NCBI GenBank assembly: GCA_012799185.1
Contig: JAAZLS010000052.1
Span: forward strand, 1-32,733
Reading direction: 5' to 3'
DNA from: Bacillota bacterium
Lineage (GTDB): Bacteria; Bacillota; Dethiobacteria; DTU022
Length of the DNA stretch: 32,733 bases
In this document: positions 9,510-16,635 of the stretch, piece by piece
Numbering within the stretch: the first letter of the stretch is position 1
How the letters are laid out: each line of letters opens with the position of its first letter
Notes under the pieces: model-generated
Database searches by the model: none
What the model saw: only the letters and a program-made list of their open reading frames with translations
What the model was told of the DNA's origin: nothing
Translations under genes and position numbers: made by a program

Positions 9510-9575
9510 ATCTATTTGCAAACTATTTGTTAACTATTTGCGAACAATTTGTTAACTATTTGCGAATAACAAATT
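9510..9575 (-). repeat. 11-bp (22-bp dimeric) tandem repeat spanning the fbp stop codon and 3' UTR
   Basis: Plus strand: ATCTATTTGCA AACTATTTGTT AACTATTTGCG AACAATTTGTT AACTATTTGCG AATAACAAATT. Confidence 0.85.
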
Positions 9576-10656
9576 TGCTATCAAGGCGATTTAACTTTTC
9601 GACTATTCCGCCGTACTCCAGCTCAGAGTAGGGAAGCATGGCTGCACCCGAAAAACCTTGTTCGCGGATATCTACTGATTTGCGGGAAACCTTTTCCCTG
9701 ATATAGCCCCAGAAAGGATGATCGAAACAGTCTACCGGCCCGGTAAGCTTCCCCTCACGGATGGAGTATCCGGCGGCACTAACTACCGGAGGACCATCAA
9801 AGAAAGAGATGGGCGAATTTAATTTAACCGGCATTAAAGGCCCCACATGACTGCCTCTCATAAAACCGGCCACGTAATGACCGATACTGTACGGGGAAAG
9901 GATCTCGCCGGTGGCCGGGAAGGCACCCTGAGCCCGCACCAATAAAACCGGATCATCCTTGCCGACATATTTACCGGCAATGTTATGTAACCGAGTAGTG
10001 GAGGCCGATACCGCCTGCTCGCCGCTGTGACGAGAATAAATTTCTGACACCACGAACCGCTCATTATCACGTAGTAGGGCGGCTAAATCATAAAGATCCT
10101 CCGGGGTAACCAGTTCGATCACCCGGTCCTCCTCCGTATGGGCTACATCCATAATCACAAACTTAAAACCTTCGCTAATCGCCGGAGATAACATCAGCCC
10201 CGCACAGTGCATGGGGTCAGCAAAACCCAGGTAGAGTGGCAAATTATAGGCTCCGGGGTCGGTTTTGTCGGCGGCAAAGAGAATAAAGGGTTCATTTTCC
10301 CTCTCTTCAAACTCCATCTCGGCTACCGCTGGCCCCAACCCTTTCACATTACCAGAAAAAGAGTCAGCTAGTAGATCCTGCCCGGCACCATAAAGACCCT
10401 GTTCTTTTGCCGTCTCCGTTCCACTAATGAAGGCGTCCCAGGCTAATTTATGGACCGCTTCACTCCCCGTCCCCTCCCGGTGAGTCATCAAAATAGCCAC
10501 ATCATCACCGGTATGGCTAATCCTGTAATCAATAATCAGCCTGCCGGATTCCTTAGCCACATGTTTTTCCACCGCCTCCAGCAAAGCCCGGCTCGGCTTA
10601 AGGTGGCCGGCAATGCCGCCTATATCGGCTTTAATTACACTTAAGGTGATTTCCAT
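9556..10656 (-). CDS. fbp: Class V fructose-1,6-bisphosphatase (likely bifunctional FBP aldolase/phosphatase)
   Basis: MEITLSVIKADIGGIAGHLKPS, ISHTGDDVAILMTH, HYVAGFMRGSHVGPLMPVKLN, FDHPFWGYIREK. The ORF track starts at 10671, but ATG at 10656 has GGAGGG upstream. Confidence 0.9.
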   Translation of the reverse strand: MEITLSVIKADIGGIAGHLKPSRALLEAVEKHVAKESGRLIIDYRISHTGDDVAILMTHREGTGSEAVHKLAWDAFISGTETAKEQGLYGAGQDLLADSFSGNVKGLGPAVAEMEFEERENEPFILFAADKTDPGAYNLPLYLGFADPMHCAGLMLSPAISEGFKFVIMDVAHTEEDRVIELVTPEDLYDLAALLRDNERFVVSEIYSRHSGEQAVSASTTRLHNIAGKYVGKDDPVLLVRAQGAFPATGEILSPYSIGHYVAGFMRGSHVGPLMPVKLNSPISFFDGPPVVSAAGYSIREGKLTGPVDCFDHPFWGYIREKVSRKSVDIREQGFSGAAMLPYSELEYGGIVEKLNRLDSKFVIRK

Positions 10657-10690
10657 CGGCGCTCCCTCCATCGCTCTGTTCTTTAAAAGC

Positions 10691-10719
10691 TTTTAGCCGG
10701 CCCGATGACCGGCCTAAAA
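10691..10719 (-). other. Hairpin in fbp 5' leader (bulged stem)
   Basis: TTTTA-GCCGG-(8)-CCGGC-c-TAAAA inverted repeat 35-60 bp upstream of fbp start. Confidence 0.5.
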
Positions 10720-10842
10720 CCTTTTATATTTATATGATACTATTATATTTATTCTACTACGCTAATAGAAGATCCTGCAACTAATATTGTAACAGATATC
10801 AAAAAAGATGGGATCAAGAGCGGAACTAAAAGAACAATCCCG

Positions 10843-10887
10843 GGTCCTGGTTCCCGGGAATAAAAATAGACCGGCCCCTGGGCCGGT
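10843..10887 (-). terminator. Tandem hairpins downstream of RNase J gene
   Basis: ACCGGCCC-ct-GGGCCGGT at 10870-10887, followed on the minus strand by CTATTTTTATT; then second stem TCCCGGG/CCCGGGA. Confidence 0.7.
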
Positions 10888-10896
10888 CCCCCGAAC

Positions 10897-12555
10897 CTAA
10901 GAGGTTTCCATAATTACCGGTAGAATCATTGGACGGCGACCGGTCTGGTTATAGAAATAGGTAGCCGCTACCTCCCGTACCCGGGATTTAACGGCGTTCC
11001 ACTCTAAAAGTTGCTCCGGATCGACGGTCTTCAGATATTTCAAAAGGCTGTCCCGGGCCCCTTCCAGGAGATGTTCCGATTCCCTGACATAGATAAAACC
11101 CCGGGTAATTATCTCCGGCCCGGCGACGATCGCCTTTTGTTCCGGATCGATCACCAGCACCACTACAACAATTCCATCCTGGGAGAGGAGACGGCGATCG
11201 CGTAACACTACCCGGCCGACATCACCTACCCCCAACCCGTCAACCAGTACCTTCCCAGCGGCCACCGAACCGTTAATACGACTCTGCTCCCGGGTAAATT
11301 CCAGCACGGTCCCCGGATCTACCAAGAATATATTCTCCCGGGGCAGGCCAACCTTTTCGGCAATCCGGGCCTGGTAAACTAGGTGACGGTACTCCCCGTG
11401 TACCGGGATCAAGTACTGGGGGCGCAGTAGATTGAGCATCATCTTAATCTCTTCTTCACTGCCGTGACCGGAGACATGCACCTCGAATTGCGGCTTATAT
11501 ATCACATCCGCCCCCCGCCGGAAGAGGTTGTTCACCGTTCGCGCCACCAGCTTTTCGTTCCCGGGGATCGGAGAGGCCGAAATTATTACCGTATCCCCCT
11601 CAATAATCTCCACCCACCGGTGATCGGAGACCGATATCCGGGTCAGGGCCGACATCGGTTCCCCCTGGCTGCCGGTAGTGATCACCGCCAATTTCTGCGG
11701 TGAATACTGGCCAATCTGATCCGGATCAATAATTATCCCCGGGGGCACATTCAAATAACCCAGCTCGGAAGCTATCTCTACCGAGCGTTCAACGCTCCGC
11801 CCGACGATGCATATCTTTCGCCTATGACGATGGGCGGCATCGATTACCTGTTGGATACGGTGAATATTGGAGGCAAAGGTGGCAAAAATAATCCGGTTCC
11901 GGGAGAGGCGAAAAATTTCATCAATCGTCTCCCCCACCTCTTTTTCCGAGGGGGTAAAACCGGGACGATCCGAATTGGTGCTGTCGGTTAGGGCCACCAG
12001 CACCCCCTCTTCCCCCAAACGGGCCAACTTGTAAAAATCGGTAATCTCCCGATCCACCGGGGTCTGATCAAATTTATAGTCACTGGTGTAAACCACCGTC
12101 CCCACCGGGTTATAGACAACCACCCCGACGGAGCCGGGAATACTATGGTTTGTCCGAATAAAATCCAGCTCAAAATGGTTGGAGACCTTTAATCTTCGTC
12201 CGGGGCCGGGGATTATCTCATGGCTGTCCAGCTCCCCCAGCTGTTCGAATTCCTCCATCTTGGCCCGGAGCAGGCCCAGGGTCATCCGGGTTCCGTAAAC
12301 CGGTACCTGGAGCTCCGAGTTAATATAAGGTATGGCCCCGATGTGATCTTCATGGCCGTGGGTTAAAATAATGCCCTTAATCAGGGAGCGATTTTCGACC
12401 AGGTACGATATATCAGGGATCACCACATCGATCCCCAACATATCCTCTCCCGGGAATTTTAATCCAGCATCCAGTACCAATATCTCCTGGCCATATTTTA
12501 AAACAAACATATTTTTTCCGATTTCCCCTACCCCGCCTAGGGGAATAATTTGCAA
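10897..12555 (-). CDS. rnj: Ribonuclease J (metallo-beta-lactamase/beta-CASP)
   Basis: IIPLGGVGEIGKNMFVL, LTHGHEDHIGAIPY, HVSGHGSEEEIKMML, PVHGEYRHL. Start uncertain (see findings). Confidence 0.93.
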   Translation of the reverse strand: MQIIPLGGVGEIGKNMFVLKYGQEILVLDAGLKFPGEDMLGIDVVIPDISYLVENRSLIKGIILTHGHEDHIGAIPYINSELQVPVYGTRMTLGLLRAKMEEFEQLGELDSHEIIPGPGRRLKVSNHFELDFIRTNHSIPGSVGVVVYNPVGTVVYTSDYKFDQTPVDREITDFYKLARLGEEGVLVALTDSTNSDRPGFTPSEKEVGETIDEIFRLSRNRIIFATFASNIHRIQQVIDAAHRHRRKICIVGRSVERSVEIASELGYLNVPPGIIIDPDQIGQYSPQKLAVITTGSQGEPMSALTRISVSDHRWVEIIEGDTVIISASPIPGNEKLVARTVNNLFRRGADVIYKPQFEVHVSGHGSEEEIKMMLNLLRPQYLIPVHGEYRHLVYQARIAEKVGLPRENIFLVDPGTVLEFTREQSRINGSVAAGKVLVDGLGVGDVGRVVLRDRRLLSQDGIVVVVLVIDPEQKAIVAGPEIITRGFIYVRESEHLLEGARDSLLKYLKTVDPEQLLEWNAVKSRVREVAATYFYNQTGRRPMILPVIMETS

Positions 12556-12693
12556 GCAACTTCGATCAGAACTAATAGCAACCTTTCCTCCTTTAAGTAA
12601 ACCCCTTTTGTAGTCGGGCCCTGTTAATAGGCAGCCGGCAACCGGCGGCCGGTGAGCAATTCTACATTTTCACTGATCCGCCGGGGGTATTTT

Positions 12694-13578
12694 TTATCCA
12701 GCATTTATCTCCGCCAGTAACTGCTTCAACCCCGGTATAAGCTCTCTATCCAACGGCAACAGGGGTAGGCGGGGCTCTCCTACCCGGATCCCTGTCAGGT
12801 TAAGGGCAGCCTTTAACGGAATGGGATTAGTCACCACGAAGAGCCCCTTAAAGAGGGGCAAAAGCCGGGCATGGATCCGGCCGGCTTCCCGGGGGTGCCC
12901 TTCCTTATAGTAGGTAATCATCTGCGCAATCTCCTGACCTACCAGGTGGGAGGCAACACTAATTACGCCCTCCGCCCCCACGCTTAACAAGGGCAGGGTC
13001 ATGGCATCATCGCCGGAGTAGAGGGCAAATCCCTCCGGTGCCCGGCGGCAAATGGCGGCAGCCTGCTCCACATTACCACTGGCTTCCTTAACCGCCACAA
13101 TATTTTCAATCTCTGCCAACCTCAAAGTGGTGGCAGCAGTCATATTTACGCCAGTCCTGCCGGGTACATTATACAGTATAACCGGCAAATCAGTAGCTGC
13201 TGCTACTGATTTAAAATGTTCATAGAGGCCCTCCTGGGTCGGCCTGTTATAGTAAGGGGTAACCACCAGGAATGCATCCACCCCGGTACCGGCCGCCTCG
13301 GCAGTAAGTTCAATCGTGGCGGCGGTAGAATTAGAACCCGTTCCGGCAATCACCTTTATATCATGCCCTACTTCCTCCACTACCCGCCGGAATAGCTCCA
13401 GTTTTTCTTCCTTGGTGAGAGTTGGCGACTCCCCGGTTGTCCCGGACAAAACCACCGCCCTGGAACCATTTTTACTTAAATGACGGGCCAGTTTTACCGC
13501 AGCCGGATAATCGACTTTCCCTGTAGCATCAAAAGGGGTAACCATTGCGGTTATAACCGCTCCCAGGGAACTATCCAA
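12694..13578 (-). CDS. dapA: 4-hydroxy-tetrahydrodipicolinate synthase
   Basis: GAVITAMVTPFD, VLSGTTGESPTLT, VTPYYNRPTQEGLYEHF, LYNVPGRTGVNM, AVKEASG. Track ORF to 13617; likely TTG start near 13578 behind GGGAGG. Confidence 0.95.
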   Translation of the reverse strand: MDSSLGAVITAMVTPFDATGKVDYPAAVKLARHLSKNGSRAVVLSGTTGESPTLTKEEKLELFRRVVEEVGHDIKVIAGTGSNSTAATIELTAEAAGTGVDAFLVVTPYYNRPTQEGLYEHFKSVAAATDLPVILYNVPGRTGVNMTAATTLRLAEIENIVAVKEASGNVEQAAAICRRAPEGFALYSGDDAMTLPLLSVGAEGVISVASHLVGQEIAQMITYYKEGHPREAGRIHARLLPLFKGLFVVTNPIPLKAALNLTGIRVGEPRLPLLPLDRELIPGLKQLLAEINAG

Positions 13579-13634
13579 AAATTGCACCTCCCTAAATCCA
13601 GGTTTATATATTATCATAAATGTCCATAAACTAC

Positions 13635-14246
13635 TTAGTTCGCTTTAATACGACCGGTTTCCTGCCACATTAGGACCGGCTGTATCTGTTTTCCCTGTAA
13701 AGCCTCCCGTAAGGTTGGAATAATCAACTCTTCGCGGGCCACCAGGGAGTTGGGCTTCTGCCGGGGGTCATCCTGGCCGAAAGGGACCAGGTAAATATGC
13801 CGGGTATTTAAAAGGGTAGCCAGGTTTTTAGCATTCAGCCCCAGGCCATCATTGGTCGATATGGCGACAACCACCGGGCGGCAATTTCTAAGCTGGGCCT
13901 TGGCGGCCATGAGAACTCCACTATCAGTCACCCCGTTGGCCAGCTTGGCCATGGTGTTACCCGTACAGGGGGCAATCAGGAGCAAGTCCAGCAATTTTTG
14001 GGGGCCAATGGGCTCCACCTCTTCGATTTGGGACCAGGGCACCCTACCGGTAAGCTCCTTTATTTTCGTTACCCATATTGCGGCAGCCCCGAACCGGGTA
14101 TCGGTAGCCTGAACCGCCGCCGACATAATTGGAAAAATCTCTGCTCCCGCTTGGATCATCTTTTCCACCTGGGGAAAAATATTTCCTAAAGTACAGTGGG
14201 ACCCGGTCAGGGCCAACCCAATCTGTTTTCCTTTTAGGGTTGACAT
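13635..14246 (-). CDS. dpaB: Dipicolinate synthase subunit B
   Basis: LKGKQIGLALTGSHCTLGNIFPQVEKM...LIAPCTGNTMAKLANGVTDSGVLMAAKAQLRN; follows dpaA. Track ORF to 14261. Confidence 0.93.
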   Translation of the reverse strand: MSTLKGKQIGLALTGSHCTLGNIFPQVEKMIQAGAEIFPIMSAAVQATDTRFGAAAIWVTKIKELTGRVPWSQIEEVEPIGPQKLLDLLLIAPCTGNTMAKLANGVTDSGVLMAAKAQLRNCRPVVVAISTNDGLGLNAKNLATLLNTRHIYLVPFGQDDPRQKPNSLVAREELIIPTLREALQGKQIQPVLMWQETGRIKAN

Positions 14247-14267
14247 CAGTCTTCCTCCCATTATTTT

Positions 14268-15137
14268 TTACCGGTTGCCTTTAATGATTCTCGGGTAGAG
14301 CCCCGCTAAAAGCCGGCCCGAACTTCTTGGGGCTACCCGGCCCGGAAGGGCGGGCAATAACAGGGCCTTTATCCCCCGCCTAGCCGCCGCCGGGAAGTCG
14401 GTCCCGCCGGGAGAAGAGGCCAGGTCAAGGATAATTGTCTCTTTTTGTACGTTTTTTAACAGGGAATCGGGTAACATGAGCGCCGGGACCGTATTAAAGA
14501 TAAAATCTACTGCGGCGACAGCCTCTGCCAGTTCCTCTCTAAATATAGCCTTAAATCCTAAATTTATGGCCAGGGCCTCCGATTCACGCCGGCGGACCAG
14601 CACGCTTACCTCCGCCCCCAGCCCCTGCAAAGCTCGGGCCAGGGCACTGCCGCACCGGCCAAACCCCAGTACCAGGACCCGGCTACCGTGGATGGTAATA
14701 TCCGCAATCTCCATTGCCTTCTGGATCGCCCCTTCGGCGGTAGGAATAGCATTCCTTATCGCCAGCCCCTCATCGGTGGCAGTCAGTATTAGCTTTTTAT
14801 ACCCGGCCATTAGGGACTGCCACCCGGGGGCTATCGCCCCTACCAGCAAAATTGAACGCGGGTTGATCTGCTTGATCAGGGTCTTAATCTCCAGGGGCTC
14901 CCCGGCAAAAGGGGCATATACGGTTCCATCCCCTTTAATCCCGGGCAGGGGAAATACCAGGACCCCAGCCTGACTTAAATCTCCCGGGCCGGCCCCCACC
15001 GGCTGCGGTCCCGGGGAGGTAAGTTCAAATCCCATCGCCTTAACCCTTAAACCGGCGTCCTCCCATACCCGGTATAGCTCTAATTCCCGGCGATCACCAC
15101 CGACAATAACTATCTCCTCTCCACGAAGACTATCCAC
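14268..15137 (-). CDS. dpaA: Dipicolinate synthase subunit A
   Basis: IVIVGGDRRELELYRVWEDAG, AEGAIQKAMEIADITIHGSRVLVLGFGRCGSALARAL. Confidence 0.93.
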   Translation of the reverse strand: MDSLRGEEIVIVGGDRRELELYRVWEDAGLRVKAMGFELTSPGPQPVGAGPGDLSQAGVLVFPLPGIKGDGTVYAPFAGEPLEIKTLIKQINPRSILLVGAIAPGWQSLMAGYKKLILTATDEGLAIRNAIPTAEGAIQKAMEIADITIHGSRVLVLGFGRCGSALARALQGLGAEVSVLVRRRESEALAINLGFKAIFREELAEAVAAVDFIFNTVPALMLPDSLLKNVQKETIILDLASSPGGTDFPAAARRGIKALLLPALPGRVAPRSSGRLLAGLYPRIIKGNR

Positions 15138-15164
15138 CCGGCCCTCCCCCTTCCGGTTTATAGC

Positions 15165-15191
15165 ATTATATGTTGGTAGGATCGGGAAAGT
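15165..15191 (-). promoter_or_regulatory. Candidate dpaA promoter (CATATAAT, sigma-K-like; also contains TATAAT)
   Basis: Minus strand AC (15190-15191)-N17-CATATAAT (15165-15172). Confidence 0.35.
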
Positions 15192-15193
15192 TA

Positions 15194-15223
15194 AAAACCC
15201 CCGGAAAAAATTCCGGAGGTTTT
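15194..15223 (-). terminator. Terminator downstream of YflT-like gene
   Basis: AAAACC-c-CCGGAA-(4)-TTCCGG-a-GGTTTT inverted repeat followed by T on the minus strand. Confidence 0.7.
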
Positions 15224-15265
15224 CCCTGCAACATCTAAACCCAAGACAAAGACGATCTAATTTTT

Positions 15266-15733
15266 TTAACCGTGGGTCTCCACATCCCGGGCCCGGTGCT
15301 CTCTTAAGATGGAAGCCGCCTGGTCTACCCTTTCCGCGGAAGACTTGAGGGTAACCAGGATAGAACCCTGGCGGACCTGTTCTTCAAAATGTTCTCCCCG
15401 TTCCGCGGGAATCCCGTAGTCGATTAATCCCCCTGCCACGCCCCCGGTGACCACCCCGGTCAGCCCCGCCGCCAGGGGTCCAGCGGCAACGATAGGTCCA
15501 ATCCCTGGAATAAGCAGTGCCCCAGCGCCGACCAGGAGCCCGGTCACCCCGCCGAGAGCTCCACCGGTTACGGTCCCCGTCGTTAAATCATGGCCCTCTC
15601 CCCCACCATCGCCCCCCTCGCTATCCCGGGCCACCAGCGAGATCTCCTCGTCAAACCCCTGCGCCTTTAACTCATGGATGGCTCTCTCAGCCGCATCATT
15701 TTCATCGAATACACCGATTACTACCTTGCTCAT
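15266..15733 (-). CDS. YflT-like general/heat-stress domain protein with glycine-zipper hydrophobic core
   Basis: VVIGVFDENDAAERAIHELKAQGFDEEISLVARD start; TGGALGGVTGLLVGAGALLIPGIGPIVAAGPLAAGLTGVVTGGVAGGL. Confidence 0.75.
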   Translation of the reverse strand: MSKVVIGVFDENDAAERAIHELKAQGFDEEISLVARDSEGGDGGGEGHDLTTGTVTGGALGGVTGLLVGAGALLIPGIGPIVAAGPLAAGLTGVVTGGVAGGLIDYGIPAERGEHFEEQVRQGSILVTLKSSAERVDQAASILREHRARDVETHG

Positions 15734-15764
15734 CTTCTTCCCTCCTCGGCTTGATCCTAAGGAT

Positions 15765-15794
15765 TAATATCTCCCCCCCCCGGTATATTTATAC
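15765..15794 (-). promoter_or_regulatory. Candidate forespore (sigma-F-type) promoter of the YflT-like gene
   Basis: Minus strand GTATA (15790-15794)-N15-GGAGATATTA (15765-15774), about 30 bp upstream of a good SD/ATG. Confidence 0.4.
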
Positions 15795-15818
15795 AAAGTC
15801 GGCCCGGAGAGGGTTAAC

Positions 15819-15934
15819 ATGGCGGGATACCGATGAGTAAAAGCCTCCGTCCCCTAAACTCACGGCGGGATACCGATGAGTAAAAGCCTCCGTCCCCTAA
15901 ACTCATGAGTAAAAGCCTCCGTCCCCTAAACTCA
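15819..15934 (-). repeat. Repeat cluster B: three identical 29-bp copies with a duplicated GGCGGGATACCGA spacer
   Basis: Copies 15834-15862, 15877-15905, 15906-15934; spacer GGCGGGATACCGA at 15821-15833 and 15864-15876. Reverse complement of cluster A copy 1. Confidence 0.95.
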
Positions 15935-16171
15935 TTTTTGGGGGAGGTCGATGATGATCGCGTCCTTGCCGATCTTGATTACCGCCGGCCAGGGGATGGT
16001 TATCTCCTCGTTGTAACCCAGGCCGAGGAAACCTACGCTACCAGGGAGAAGCAACGAGTGGATCTTTCCGTTATTTTCGTCGATCACCAGGTCCGCTTTC
16101 CCGGCCGGGCCCCAGAAACTCCCCTCGTTTATATCAACCAGTTCCTTGCGCCACAGCTCACTTAACCGCAA
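15932..16171 (-). CDS. ymxH: PRC-barrel YlmC/YmxH family sporulation protein
   Basis: MRLSELWRKELVDINEG...GKADLVIDENNGKIHSLLLPG...IPWPAVIKIGKDAIIIDL. Confidence 0.85.
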   Translation of the reverse strand: MRLSELWRKELVDINEGSFWGPAGKADLVIDENNGKIHSLLLPGSVGFLGLGYNEEITIPWPAVIKIGKDAIIIDLPQK

Positions 16172-16182
16172 TGGTAACCTCC

Positions 16183-16635
16183 TTAATCGATCCCGGTATG
16201 CCCAAATCCCCCGGAGCCTCTTTCCGTCGGCGGCAGCTCCGCCGACTCCTCCCAGCTAATCCGAAATACCGGGCAGAGTACTAGCTGGGCAATCCGATCG
16301 CCCCGTTCAATAACCAGCTGCTCCGTACCCAGGTTAATTAAGATCACCTTTATCTCTCCCCGGTAATCGGAGTCGATGGTGCCCGGGGAATTTAAAACAC
16401 CGATCCCCCGCCGGGCGGCCAGTCCGCTGCGGGGGCGGACCTGCAGCTCATAACCGGTGGGGATTGCGACCTTTAAACCGGTAGGTAGGATCCGAATCTC
16501 CCCCGGGGGGAGTATAACCTGGTCCGTGATCGCCGCTAACAGGTCCATCCCTGCCGCTCCCCTGGTCATATAGGTAGGGAGGGGCAGCCCCCCGGCGTGC
16601 TTCATCCTTTTAACTACTACCTTGATTTTGGTCAT
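16183..16635 (-). CDS. dut: dUTP diphosphatase
   Basis: AAGMDLLAA, VRPRSGLAARRGIGVLNSPGTIDSDYRGEIKVILINLG, GDRIAQLVL, RGSGGFGHTG. Confidence 0.95.
   Translation of the reverse strand: MTKIKVVVKRMKHAGGLPLPTYMTRGAAGMDLLAAITDQVILPPGEIRILPTGLKVAIPTGYELQVRPRSGLAARRGIGVLNSPGTIDSDYRGEIKVILINLGTEQLVIERGDRIAQLVLCPVFRISWEESAELPPTERGSGGFGHTGID

Noticed and set aside
14476-14973. 165-aa plus-strand ORF antisense to dpaA
   Set aside because: Shadow ORF; the sense strand encodes a clear dipicolinate synthase.
15447-15840. Plus-strand ORFs antisense to the YflT-like gene
   Set aside because: Pro/Arg-rich low-complexity translations of the complement of a glycine-zipper coding region.
15905-16165. Plus-strand ORF 15905..16165
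   Set aside because: Starts inside the 29-bp repeat and is antisense to ymxH; no family resemblance.
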